64,000 bases of DNA from Serpula lacrymans var. lacrymans S7.9 (taxonomy: Eukaryota; Basidiomycota; Agaricomycetes; Boletales; Serpulaceae): contig NW_006763299.1 of NCBI RefSeq assembly GCF_000218685.1, positions 310,001 through 374,000 of the forward strand, given 5' to 3'. Every line of letters begins with the position of its first letter. Within the stretch, counting starts at the first letter, position 1. Of this stretch, positions 10,878-24,504 are shown in pieces. A model generated the notes under the pieces. That model did no database searches. It worked only from the letters and a program-made list of their open reading frames with translations, and was not told the origin of the DNA. A program made the translations under genes and the position numbers.

Positions 10878-12943
10878 CTAGCCTTTCCTTGTCTTCTTTT
10901 TCGCACTTGTCGTAGTAGATGGTGGAGCAGAAGGCGGCAGCCCGATAGAACCGCCAGCAGCTTCGGCTTCAGCGCCTCCACCTTGCTCTATCTTGGTCTT
11001 AGCCTCCAAGAAAAACATCACGTCCCGTAACTGGTCCTCCAACTCGACAACCTTGGCATCATGTTCTTTCTTCTGCTTATCCGCCTCCTCGACTTTCTGC
11101 TTCATCTTCCCAAGATTTTTCATCAAGCCCTCACTGACTGCCCTTTCTTCTTTCAGCTCCTTGTCCAACTTCCTCGCCAACTCTGCTACCTTCTCGGCCC
11201 TTTTCTCAGCCTTGATCTTGTCCTTGTAAATTACATCAAACTTCTCCTCCTCCTCACGCTGTCGCCTTGCTCCCTCTTCCTTGGCATGAGCTCGTTCTTT
11301 CTCCGTGTCCTTGCTCAGTTTCTCCACCATGACGCGCAACTCGTCGACTTGACTTTTCAATTCCTTTGTTTGATCTTCATAGTACGATCGCTGCGAATCC
11401 AATTGTGAAGTGAGAAGATAAGAATATTCAATTCCAATAGCTTCGATTTTCTCCGCACTGAGCGTGTCCGCACGACTCGGCCCAAGGTTATCGTCGTCTC
11501 TCGAATTTGTAGCCACCGAAGAAGCAGCTGATGGGAGTTCAACCAGCTTTCCATCGGCTTTATTCTGAATAAGACGATGGACATAACCATCACCGGCATA
11601 ATCCCATACACGTTGAGTCTCAAGTTCAAGGGCATATAGATGTGTAGTGCTTTCGTAGTGTGCGTGTGCATGAGCTCGTCTATATCGACCGCAGCCTATG
11701 TTACCGCATATTAAGCAGATCCATAGGTTTGTCGTAGATGCGCAGTCAACGCAAGCTGAAAGATCTGGCGTCGTGGACGTGGTAAACGGAATAGGTCGAG
11801 AGCGATTTGACGCGGACGTCGGGTGGGACGAAAGAAGTATTTGAGAATACCGGCAGACAGGACACCTATAAAAATTTCGTTATTCAGCAATCCATGGCAC
11901 AATGGACGTGCACTTACCTGCTATCGCCCCATTTACTCAAACACATACAATGAAAAGTATGAGAGCAAGGGACGGTAATGAGGCCTGTTACTGCTGAATC
12001 CATTCTTTCTAGGCACACAGGACATGTGGGCAGTTCATACATGGATGACTGTGAACCTCCAAAAGAAGGGAAAGCATAATCCTCAATGTCGATTTGTACA
12101 GACAGTACCCGGACAACATGACATGTCTCTGGCTGCGAAATAAAGTAAATCAACCGGAGAGAAATGTAGCATATATATAATGACGCACGTCCATTGAATT
12201 GAATAGTTTTCCGTTATAAGCCTCTATGAACTCGGTCGCTTCTTGGGCTTGCCGAAAGTTCATAATGACGAGGGAGCGGTTAGGGACAGAATCTCTAAGA
12301 TACACGCATATATTAGAGCTAAAATTTCGCAATAAGATAGCACAAACCGAATTATTCGAAGATGTGCCATCCCTTCTGCCGCAGGAGCCACAAATCCCAG
12401 AAAATCGGACGGTGTCATCCACGATGGAACAGCAAGAACGGCCAGCACGACTCCATTTTCACTCTCGCTCAAGCTTTTAACAGGAGTGGCGATGGGAGCT
12501 GATGAATATGAAGTAGCCGCCTTCCCGTCGTCACGGCGAGTGCAGTCACGAAATACATGCACGGTTCCCTCAGGTAGATTAGTGGAGCCTGATTTCGTTC
12601 TAGCGTGAGGTGTAAACTGTGCGGTAGCAGGGCCTGGAGTTGGCAGGATATGGTCAACAACCAGTCAACAGAAGGAGGAATACGCACCTCTCCCCGATTC
12701 CTTCTCTTTCCCCGTGTATACCCCCGTGCTCATGTTTTCAAAGTCGACCCAGTCAACGCGAATAGGTCCAAATCGGTAATCCCTATGCGCTGGATTAAAT
12801 AAGGCGTTCCTTCTGGTGGTTGGTTTGGGTGAATGCGAAGGAAGATGCTGGAATAATGTCTTGGGAATAAATGTACCGGAAGGATGATGATAAGGTTTTT
12901 CAGATTTTGAAGGTATGGAGACACGAATATGATAACCTCGCAT
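10878..12943 (-). CDS. ETP1: BRCA1-associated protein 2 (BRAP2/Etp1)-type RING E3 ligase
   Basis: Five exons join to 616 residues: complement of 10878-11865, 11918-12132, 12189-12294, 12348-12633, 12688-12943. Domain order matches the family. The N-terminal segment has YRFGPIRVDWVDFE; the RRM-like BRAP2 domain (about residues 125-215) has VLAVPSWMTPSDFLGFVAP; a C3H2C3 RING follows (CPVCLERMD ... CSHTFHCMCL ... CPVCR, about residues 240-295); then a UBP-type zinc finger (CVDCASTTNLWICLICGNIGC); last comes a long coiled coil (about residues 430-580) rich in Lys/Glu with a basic end. Mammalian BRAP2 is a Ras-responsive ubiquitin ligase acting on KSR and on nuclear import; yeast Etp1 is linked to ethanol tolerance and transporter turnover. 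The start at 12943 opens directly into conserved sequence. Confidence 0.93.
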
Positions 12944-13574
12944 TATATTGTTCTGAACCTTGGTTCATCTCATCAGCACATAAACTTGAGCGTTTGCACG
13001 AATTATAGAGAAACAGAGATTGAACACTGGCAGTACTATTACTATTGCCGTTTGCAGGAGTTTATTTGGGGTTGTATGGACTCGTGGGTCTGCATAGGTC
13101 CACGAACACCACTTGTTTCAGCTCATTTGTTTTTTGACAGTAATATCATTATGATCGCGCCTCACGTTTCATGGATCATCGATGGGACTCGCTCTAAGTC
13201 TCTCGTGGCGGTACCACAAATCAAATGACCTTGACTCTTCAAAAGGCCGTGTGGATAAAAGTTCCAGGGTTGCTGTCAAGTTGTGACAGTTATCTGATTT
13301 GGCGGGTCCGATTGCAATTGGCTCTTTCTCGAGCTGGGAATAGCTATGCCCATTCACTGACTGAGGTATATTGCAGTACAGTCGTTAATACTGTTTAGCT
13401 CATTCCAAGATTTCAGGCCACGCATGGCATACCACTAATGCCAGTGTTGCTGTATCACGAAGCATGCGCAACGGTTATCGCAGCCGAAAGCTAACTTTAT
13501 GGAAAATATGACTGTTTTTATTTATACAATACTGAACATAGTTTTAATACATCGTGTACTGCCATATACAATTT
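12944..13574. other. Intergenic 12.9-13.6 kb
   Basis: This 631-bp interval lies upstream of the BRAP2-like gene and downstream of the DUF6533-type gene. It probably contains the BRAP2-like promoter. No gene, repeat or structured RNA was recognised. Confidence 0.45.
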
Positions 13575-15198
13575 TCACTGGACTTTTACTGCCACAGAGG
13601 CACTGTTAGGCATTTCGAAGGCAAATGGACTCACACAAATCCTGGGAAGTTCGAAACGATCCATATCATCTACCCGGACCTCTACTATCAGCTCTCCCTC
13701 GTTAGCACCCTTTCTCCAATGCGACCTGGCCAATTCTGCGTGGTTTAATAACCAGGTGGTACTAACGTGAAGTTGAGAAGCCAATGAATGAATGCGCAGC
13801 ATGAGGCGAGTAGTAGTCACTGTAGAGATAGCTAATACCACGCTAGAGTTGCGGCAACGTGAATTATCGAGCATGATCAAGAAATAACCAATAACACAAT
13901 CACCTGCCATACGTAGCGGGTATGAACATCTGGGTTTATGGTTTTAGCATTGGATTGATGGTTGCGCATACCGAAAACTTACTGAAGGGACATTCGGCAT
14001 TAGAGACCCAATGAGCGTATAGAGTATACCGACTTGGTTGAAGTAAGCTAAGGTTGTAAAGCAATATTTTGAATCATTCACCAGCTGTGAGCAGGTATAC
14101 AAAACCTCCTCTACAAGACTCAAGGTTAGAACAAGAATACTGTAATTCATACAGGCAACCCACTCTTTATGAAAGCGCTTTAATAGCGGTGTATCGGTCA
14201 TTGTGTCCCGGCAAGATATAACCCGATATACCAGGAAACAATATAGCATGGAATGAATGAATAATGCAGGTATGTATGCTGCCCACAGTTTATCGAGCGT
14301 GGGATCATACACACAGCCACTGACATCAGGAATCTGTACAGTGGTTATTTGAAGTTGACGGACCGGTTGTACAACCACAGGAATCGTGGCGATTAGGGAG
14401 ATTGCAAAACCGGCAGCGACCAGCCACTGGATGAGGCGTCTTCCCGCGAATAGATACCATGTTCGTAGAGTTAACATCCCTGCAAAGTTGGCCGTTGTTT
14501 GAGTTCAGTTTGTCGAAAATCAAAAGACTGAAGTTACCTTGAACAGTGATCAAAAGAATGGTATCCAGACTGTAGCCTGTAAGATACACTTTTATACACC
14601 TGGTATAAGCCATGGCATAAATTCACAATAAATAAATTTAATGTGTAGGACTGACGCCTGACAGAGGACTTCAGCCATCACATAAGATAAAAAAACGAAT
14701 GTTAAGAGCAGCCTTACAGCGTTGTTCAATCCGGTCGAGAGTATGGCTACTGGGGGTATGAACTCGGGTTCTCCGATCATGATGTAGTGATGACTCACAA
14801 ATCATATCCGTGCTATCATAATGAAAAAATGTCAGCTAGTGGAGGTATTTCTAGACAACCTTCTCACATAATTTGACATAGTGAGAGGTACCGGACCTGA
14901 AAGGGCAGCAAGTGGATATATAAACGTGAGCTCTGGACTGATGCAATGCTTGCGCTTACGAGGAAGAAAAGCACATGAGAAAAGCTCCATGCAGTACACC
15001 AAAAATGCTCAATCTGCAATGGAGAGATGAGTATAGATATAGCTGATTCAAATCACCATTATATTAGAAAATCGTATTACTGACCTCTCGATCAAGGGTT
15101 AAGGCATGATCATAAATAATCAGGGAATAACAAGCCATCGCTAGATACCTCGCTCCGAATAAGGCTATAAGAGTGAGCTCTAGATCAGCATTGGACAT
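13575..15198 (-). CDS. DUF6533-type basidiomycete multi-pass membrane protein
   Basis: Nine exons join to 384 residues: complement of 13575-13842, 13913-13929, 13983-14479, 14538-14576, 14627-14668, 14718-14812, 14868-14896, 14960-15013, 15085-15198. The N-terminus ARYLAMACYSLIIYDHALTL is the signature of DUF6533, a large mushroom family of unknown function with about seven membrane spans. Further matches are WSFSHVLFFLVRYLSL, LLITVQGMLTLRTWYLF, several long hydrophobic helices in the large exon, and a terminal TTTRLMLRIHSL helix before a charged cytosolic tail. A 17-nt exon (13913-13929) is needed to link the last helix in frame; reading straight through would end the protein early at a TGA near 13877. 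The middle exons (14627-14812) rest on splice phases more than on homology. Start is the ATG at 15198. Confidence 0.7.
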
Positions 15199-18100
15199 TG
15201 TGCCATGAAATGGGGGGATACTCGTTCGGAGGGAGCTCGTGATATCGCATGGCCATATATCTGACTTTGTTGCTTTCACACTAAGAAATTCTACATCAAG
15301 CCGGGCCTGCACATCATGATCAAAGTTTGATAGAAGGATGACAGATTTATCGCCATCAATACATGTCATGAACCAAAACACCTGATTCATGACTGAACCT
15401 GGTGGTGCAATGAGCACTACCGGAATGAAGATTCGATGACCAAAGTGAGCTTAACTGGGCGTTGCAGCCAGGCAGTAATTGTGTTGTTTAACTTCTTGGC
15501 GAGTACTAACCTGATATACTTTCCGAGTCCGCGCATGATTTGGTACAACAAAGTTCTTAATCGTGGGTGTGTCAAGAGAACCATGGACAATCACAGGAGT
15601 AGTATCGCCTCCATTCGGAGCTTGTGAACCTCCGAATGAATGAATGTTAGCTGAGGTATTGCCCTGGGCCTTGCCAGTGCTCTTGCAAACGAGGAAAGGA
15701 TTCTGCCATATCGTTCACATTGCAGCACCGGCATCCTTGAAGAGGTTTTGCCACGGTGGAATTGTTTTCTTGAGCAGGTGTCCCTTGGTTGGAGCGAGTA
15801 CGATAGAAGTGTGGCCCATCTGGACTCGAAGAAGTTAGGAACTTGCTTGCTGGCTGTGGTATCAGGTGGTGATAATCAGACAAGTCGTGGGAAAGGTTGT
15901 CCTTATCTTTGGGTTCCTATCTGGTGCAAAGACGTGACTTGACGCTGAATGTTGAACATTAAACATTACTCTGACGAAAATCGATTTTATCCAGTCGGTT
16001 TGTCGTAGCTTTACAACAGTCGACTTTATAATTTTGGAGAATTCTCTTAACATTCTCTCGTTTTATCCTTGAGCAGTGGTGAAAAAAAGAAGTTCAGAAC
16101 ATGCAGGTATCGTCCGTGAGCATCCAACGCCAGGCGTTCGACGCCCAAGTATAGCTCTCATTCTCATGTTAGTGTTGACATTCATCTGGTCTGTAAAGGG
16201 CGGCAGGAAGTATAGGCAATAACCAAGGCATGTCCTTTCCCGATATTTCCAACCGCTTCTTCTCATACAGGCTCTAAATCCAGAAAGTCCGGTTTGACTG
16301 GTGTGTGGTATCTATTTCGAACTATATACTATGACACTTATCCAGTGCTTTCATTCCTAACATCTAGTTATCGTGGTTCCGCAGTTGCGACAGGCTCCTT
16401 TTTGGAGGCTCCGGTTTGTTTCCTCATAATCTCTGTGGATGGAGAGTTCGAAAGGAAAACAAAACTTCAATCAGGATGGAACGAGTCCATTGATTTGTGA
16501 GAGATACCGCTTCTTATTTCAATTTTTGCTGAAGCAGTGTCTTAGTGGATCCCAAGCATCATCAATCAAGTTAGCATTTATTTATACACCATCTTTTCGA
16601 CAGGATGTACTGATAGGATAATCTCTATCTAGATAACCTGGAACGCAAGTTGAGAGACTTGCCCGCCGTGAACGGCCTGAACTACTTCTGATATATTGTA
16701 GTCAGTGGTGGTCGCAAAGGCTCAATTGACGTGCGCATAGATAGATTCTCCTGGGTTTGTGCTCCGATACCATCAAAGACCCAAACTCCCAGATGGATTC
16801 ATGATCAAACTGTTGACTTCAGAAGGCCTCATCAAATCTCTCAGTCCTATACTGCATACCGAGAATACTGTCCGACTGCTTCACGGATCCTCGTGGGTTG
16901 ATTCTTGAACTGCCGAAATTACTTTCCTGTATTTCGAGGATTGTTTGAAAGCTTTCGAAGTAGGCTCCTGGAGAAAGGGTAATGTGAATTATTCGAATTA
17001 TCTGATGGTCAAAGGGGGCATAATAGCGCGCATATCAGAGTCTCTCGATATGCGGCTTGGGCTCATTGTCGGTAGATGACTGTCAAAGGGGTGCTGAGTA
17101 AGTTCTTGATGAGTTCATAATCCGATAATGATGCATGCTTATTCGGCGGGGATCCGTATCAAAGCTAAAAGGCAAAGCAAATGTCGGCATGGAATTGATA
17201 TGTCAATCCATGACTCTCCTTCTCGGAGGCCGAACTGAAACAAAAGCAATAGTAAAGGCAGTTCAGAATACGCAATCGAAAGGCCCATTGGCAGGGTTCC
17301 ATTGATAGTAAGTTGTTATGAGATTCAGTTTCGTGATTATGGAACTACAGGGACCTTTTGGTTAGTATGATCACGTCCAATGGGTGCAATATAAGACCTG
17401 GCTATGATACTACTAGCATGGCAGGTATTGTACATTCTACTATCTCCTTGCCTACTTCTGCCTGAAAAGACGTTGTCTTGTTCCCCAGTTGGTAACCCTT
17501 GTTGTCTGTATCCATCTCCACCTTGTATTCGTGCCTTCCCTAGCAACTCATTTCAACTCATCGTCTTATATAACTCTCATGGACTTCTCATTTATCGCCA
17601 GGCCACAGATTTTGTACTCGCAACGTTCTCCACAATATCATGATAATAGATATTCTACCATCACAAGTACGACCATTTGAGAAATTTAAACCGTGAAATT
17701 GTTCCGAGCATCACCTCGTCGGACATCACATTTCTTTCCCAGTCCGTAAATCCTCTCATGAGGTGCATCCGCACCGTCTCCTGGTAGAATGGAAGCCATT
17801 TCACAGAATCCTGTGGTCATGACCGCGAAAGCCGTCCTGCGGAACTAAAGGTCCAAGCATGCCGCTTTTACACGTAGTCTTTCTACACCGCAAAACATTG
17901 ATCTTGGGCTTCCCTGTAGACACAATGCCGTCAACAGTGAGTGAAGGTGTGAAGTGGTTCCCAAATCCACCAGATTCTTTGGCATGTCTCACCTTGACAG
18001 CTTTGCTTTGAGTAGGAGCAAAACATGCGTCGAACTTCTCTGTGGGCGTATGCCGTTGACTATGGGTGCAAGTGTAAAGTTATTCCAATTTTTAAAAGAT

Positions 18101-18442
18101 AGCTTTGGCATGTCTCACCTTGACAGATTTTCACAACAAAAGCAATGTGTGTTCGCTGGTCAAAAAGTTGATTTATTACGCCCCCGATGGTCCAAATGGC
18201 ACTGTTAAGGACGTCAACATGAGAACGACGTACAGTAAGGTTTCCCGTTCTGTGAGGACGGTTCCACGTGAGTAAAGCGGGAGCTTGGAGGTTATAAAGG
18301 AATGTCGGCGAGGGGGAGGGGGAAACAAAAACTTCCAGAATACAAATGATCCCGATGCACCACACATCCAATATCGATCACGCACTATACTGGGGAGGGG
18401 AGGAACGAACAGAAACAGTGAGTTAGCTGCCTAACATCATTT
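15199..18442. other. Gene-poor 3.2 kb stretch
   Basis: I found no exon chain I could defend here. Open frames are short and unlinked, and the sequence is relatively AT-rich. The one clear structure is a tandem duplication at about 17875-18126, listed separately. On the - strand a frame at 17801-17992 could be coding, but it has no partner exons. Part of the stretch near 15.2-15.5 kb is presumably the promoter of the DUF6533-type gene. Confidence 0.5.
17875..18126. repeat. Diverged tandem duplication, unit about 126 bp
   Basis: A perfect 24-bp repeat occurs at 17977-18000 and 18103-18126 (offset 126). Upstream of each copy the similarity continues with mismatches: both have a TGCCG start (about 17926 and 18051) and a CAAAACAT element (about 17891 and 18019). 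The units therefore abut and look like an old tandem duplication in which the 24-bp end has been kept identical. Read on the - strand, each conserved block resembles an exon end followed by a GTGAGACAT donor. Confidence 0.75.
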
Positions 18443-19238
18443 ATGGTTCATCCCACTGATAAACAACGAATGGAGCTTAACAACAGTTACGAATCTGCAC
18501 CAACATTCAATCAGACTCAATTCCATGTTGGAGGGTCTTCCGACACGCTGCCAGTCCTACCAGCATCTGCTACCAACGAACCTAGAAGAGGGGCAGCTCG
18601 CGGAGGACGACATATCAGTGCCAGGGGGCGACAGAGAAATGCCAATCGCATGAAGCAAACGCGAGAGCTAATCAGCAGAGAGAAGGATAAGGTTAAAAGC
18701 CTTCTTCCCTGTCGCAAAGGTGGCAAACCCTGCGGCGGTGAACTTCGTGTCTGGACTGAAAGTAAGGGTTTTTTTACTACACATCCATATTTCTTATAAA
18801 GATGACTGACAAACCAACGTTTTTCCAGCGGCCGAATACATAGAATATCTCGAAGCCGAAAATTACAGGCTGAAGAGGAAGTTGGGAAACAGCCCATCAG
18901 CACCGGTTTCACCCAGCGATGATTTTGGGGCTATGGTCGCCAATCAGCCCATCTGGGATAATTTCACCTCTGCCGGTCTACCAAAGACACCTGCTCTGCA
19001 CTGGAAGGAGACTACTCCCTACGAAAGAGGACCAGAGTCAATTGACCTCGCTGGGCCATCAAACTCGAGGGCAGGAAGTAGCAATGTAAATGCAGGGGCA
19101 GCTACAGTGATGCCTGCCCAGGATACGGATCTGGGTTCAAACTCCCCACCTGATCCTGTCTGGGACATGGAGGTGCTGCTGACTGAGAGCGAAAACTACT
19201 TGGCACAGTGGAATGCAATGCTCGAGCAGAGCTTGTAG
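18443..19238 (+). CDS. Orphan protein with basic region and coiled coil
   Basis: Two exons (18443-18761 and 18829-19238) give 242 residues; the intron is canonical (GTAAGG..TTTCCAG). I do not recognise the family. Residues about 50-75 are very rich in Arg/Gly and Lys/Arg (a GGRHISARGRQR-like stretch), followed by a helix with alternating charges, a CRKGGKPCGG turn, and then a short amphipathic helix YIEYLEAENYRLKRKL. The remainder is Ser/Pro/Asp-rich with a WDMEVLLTESENYLAQW segment at the C-terminus that resembles an acidic activation motif. This layout (basic patch, leucine-rich helix, acidic hydrophobic tail) could suit a small DNA-binding regulator, but it lacks the bZIP NxxAAxxCR signature. 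That role is an inference only. Confidence 0.6.
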
Positions 19239-19964
19239 GCAGGTGTCCACAACCCCAAAAACTCAACCACGGAGTCGGCTTCACAGGAGCTCAATAACAG
19301 ACCCATGGCTCGACCTAGGGGTTGAGGATTTTTAGTGTTGCGGACAGCGGAATGCAAGACTGTCTCGTCGCATTTGATTACCAACTAAATTATTAAGGCA
19401 TGCATGGATTGAGTTAAAGGAAGGGAACGCAAGATGGACCGCTTCTCCATCTGCTAGTCCATGTATGGGTCATGACTTCAGGGCGTCGAACAAGAGAGGA
19501 TCATTAGTGACATACCTACAATGTAGTCTCCGTGGTTTTTATAGATTCGCACTCAGGATAGAAGTTAAAAACGGAGGAGTGAGGTAGAGTTGTTAGGTGA
19601 AGATTAGTTGTGGAACGACATAGAACATCTTCAGTGAAACTGTTTAAGTAGCCTCAGCCTCTGCAAAATCTTTTTGTTCGGATCTACCGGTAGTCTGAGA
19701 CATCAACTTACACGCTTTCAAACTGAAACAAAAGAGTGTTTCAGATGATCATAGCGATGAACAAGACAACGCGCCAACATGCTTGGCATATGTCAAGAAA
19801 TAATAAGAAGGAGTGTGAAAAGCGATTGTACTGAGACATGGACAAAAAAACGAACTTGAAGACAACCTATATTAGGATAGCTTACTAAGATATCTCAGCG
19901 GTGCCACACCGGCGCCTGATTCAGGTTTTGCTGAGTAACATTGTAGTATACCAGGACTACAACG
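19239..19964. other. Intergenic 19.2-20.0 kb
   Basis: This 726-bp interval lies between two + strand genes. It holds the 3' UTR of the orphan gene and the promoter of NBP35. I see no coding chain and no notable repeat. Confidence 0.45.
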
Positions 19965-21110
19965 ATGCTCGCCGTACAACGTCCAACAGAAGTACCAGAT
20001 CCTTCATCTGTCCCATCAAATGCACCAGAACATTGTCCAGTGCGTTTCATTTTACAATATCGGTAACTTGACCCATAATTCACAATCATTCAACAGGGAA
20101 CCGAATCAGAATTAGCAGGAAAAGCAGATGCATGTAATGGATGTGCAAATCAAGAAATATGTGCATCAAACAAACCAAAAGGTCCTGATCCTGCTCTTCC
20201 ATTCATTCGTGAACGCATGTCTACCGTGAAGCGCAAGATCCTGGTTCTCTCGGGTAAAGGTGGTGTAGGCAAATCCACGTTTACAGCACAACTTGGATGG
20301 GCATTTGCTGCCGATGAGCAACTGCAGGTATGTACGTATGATATACTGCGGAGAACCATATCCTCAAAAATATTTTTCTTCGAAGACTGGAATTATGGAT
20401 GTCGATATTTGTGGTCCCTCAATACCCACCATTCTGGGTATCGCCGCTGAACAAGTCCACTCATCGTCATCTGGTTGGTCTCCTGTCTATGTCCAGGACA
20501 ACCTTGGCGTAATGTCCGTCGGATTTATGCTTCCTTCGTCAAAGGATGCTGTCATGTGGCGCGGCCCTAAGAAAAATGGCCTCATATCTCAATTTCTCAA
20601 AGATGTCGACTGGGGTGATCTCGATTATCTCGTCGTTGACACACCCCCAGGCACATCAGACGAACATCTCAGCATCGTTCAGTTCCTCAAAGAAAGCGGT
20701 ATAGATGGTGCGGTGCTTATCACAACTCCACAAGAAGTCGCGCTGCAGGACGTACGCAGAGAAATTAACTTCTGCAAAAAGGTCGGAATAAGAGTGCTAG
20801 GCCTTGTTGAGAATATGTCGGGTTTTGTGTGCCCAGGATGCAAGACGGAATCGCAGATATTCAAACCAAGCACCGGTGGGGCTAAGAGGCTCGCAGAAGA
20901 GACTGGCGTTGAGTTTTTAGGTGCAGTCCCGCTAGACCCGCGGATAGGGAAAAGTGCGGATTATGGGGTTAGTTTTCTGGATGAATACCCGGATAGCCCG
21001 GCAACAGCTGCTTATCTCGATATCATCGATCGTGAGTCAATCGTGTTGTCATTTTCTATTCATCACCTAACATCCATACAGGGCTAAAGCACATACTCGG
21101 CGATGCGTAG
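19965..21110 (+). CDS. NBP35: Cytosolic Fe-S cluster scaffold NTPase Nbp35
   Basis: Four exons (19965-20039, 20097-20327, 20386-21031, 21082-21110) give 326 residues. Nbp35 pairs with Cfd1 to build [4Fe-4S] clusters for cytosolic and nuclear proteins (CIA pathway). The N-terminal ferredoxin-like motif CX13CX2CX5C is complete (Cys24, 38, 41, 47), which separates Nbp35 from Cfd1. The deviant Walker A loop GKGGVGKST starts at about residue 78. The Mrp signature [10 protein letters not shown] is present, as is the C-terminal scaffold CX2C (Cys251, Cys254, in GFVCPGCK). The last exon adds only nine residues. The first intron begins directly after the proline codon that follows Cys24. It converges with MPK1, with 209 bp between stop codons. 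Confidence 0.95.
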
Positions 21111-21319
21111 ATGGCGTAATGATATTCAGATGCTGGCATTCTTTATTGTTTAAATTTTCAAGAAGTTCATGGAATATGTATCAAGGTCAAATGTTTTTCA
21201 ACAGTGACAGCAGCACTCTAACTCTGTATCCATTATTAACATCGTTTGTGCTTGTAATACACATTGGTTTTACTTCTATATTCATTGTGTCCGAATCAAC
21301 CTTTTCTTTTCTAATATTA

Positions 21320-23744
<2,425 letters not shown>

Positions 23745-24504
23745 GAACGAATGATAACCCCTTGATTGGCTGTTCTGTGAAACAACAACGCCAGTGGTCT
23801 CAGCGGAGTACTTTACCTTTTTCTAATGTGATGGTCCGTGAATTGATTAGACGGCCTACGGATGCGAGATCTTCCTCGATCCATGGTAGCAGAACATGGC
23901 GAAGGTATCGGAGAGGATGATTTGTCGCGATTCGAAGACCTCTCGCGATCGTTTCGACGACGCTCATCTCGAGGCATTGTCGAATGACGTAGTCTATGGC
24001 AGAAGGAAATGGGGCACATTGGTACTCCAGAACAATGTTCAACAACTAACAAAGGTACCTAAATCGTGTGTACGATGGCCACGCACACTACCACAGCGCT
24101 GTTTGTCAGGCGAATGCAGACTTGATCAGAAATGGCTTGGAAACAGGTGTTTTCGTGGTAATTTTCTCAGTAAAATGGCATATATTGAGCCGCACGCTAT
24201 GCTCTGGACAACGGATGATGGTGGTTGGATGATAGATAGATCGTGTGTTTTCTAGAAATTGTCCAGGCTGACCCGAACTCTGCAGTGGCAGAACAAACAG
24301 TACTTGCACGCGTCGCCGCCGCGGCCATTGACGCAAATCTACAGATAAGATCTTTACGTACAGCTAAGCAGTAGTGAAAGTCTAAATATCATTATTGCTA
24401 CACATGTACGATGGCTTAGACAAAGAGTGTGCAAAGTCTCTGAAAGCCCAGGAACAGTCCCTACATCCTATATGATACATACTTTTACCATAAATATTTT
24501 CATC
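23745..24504. promoter_or_regulatory. MPK1 upstream region / symplekin 3' region
   Basis: This 760-bp interval contains the MPK1 promoter, perhaps a missed first MPK1 exon (see the MPK1 entry), and the 3' UTR of the symplekin gene. Overlapping open frames at 23800-24052 are Arg/Ser-rich and do not splice in frame to MPK1, so I did not call them. Confidence 0.45.

Noticed and set aside
23800..24052. Arg/Ser-rich or hydrophobic ORFs upstream of MPK1 as its first exon
   Set aside because: None of the three frames joins the kinase frame through a plausible splice pair without meeting a stop.
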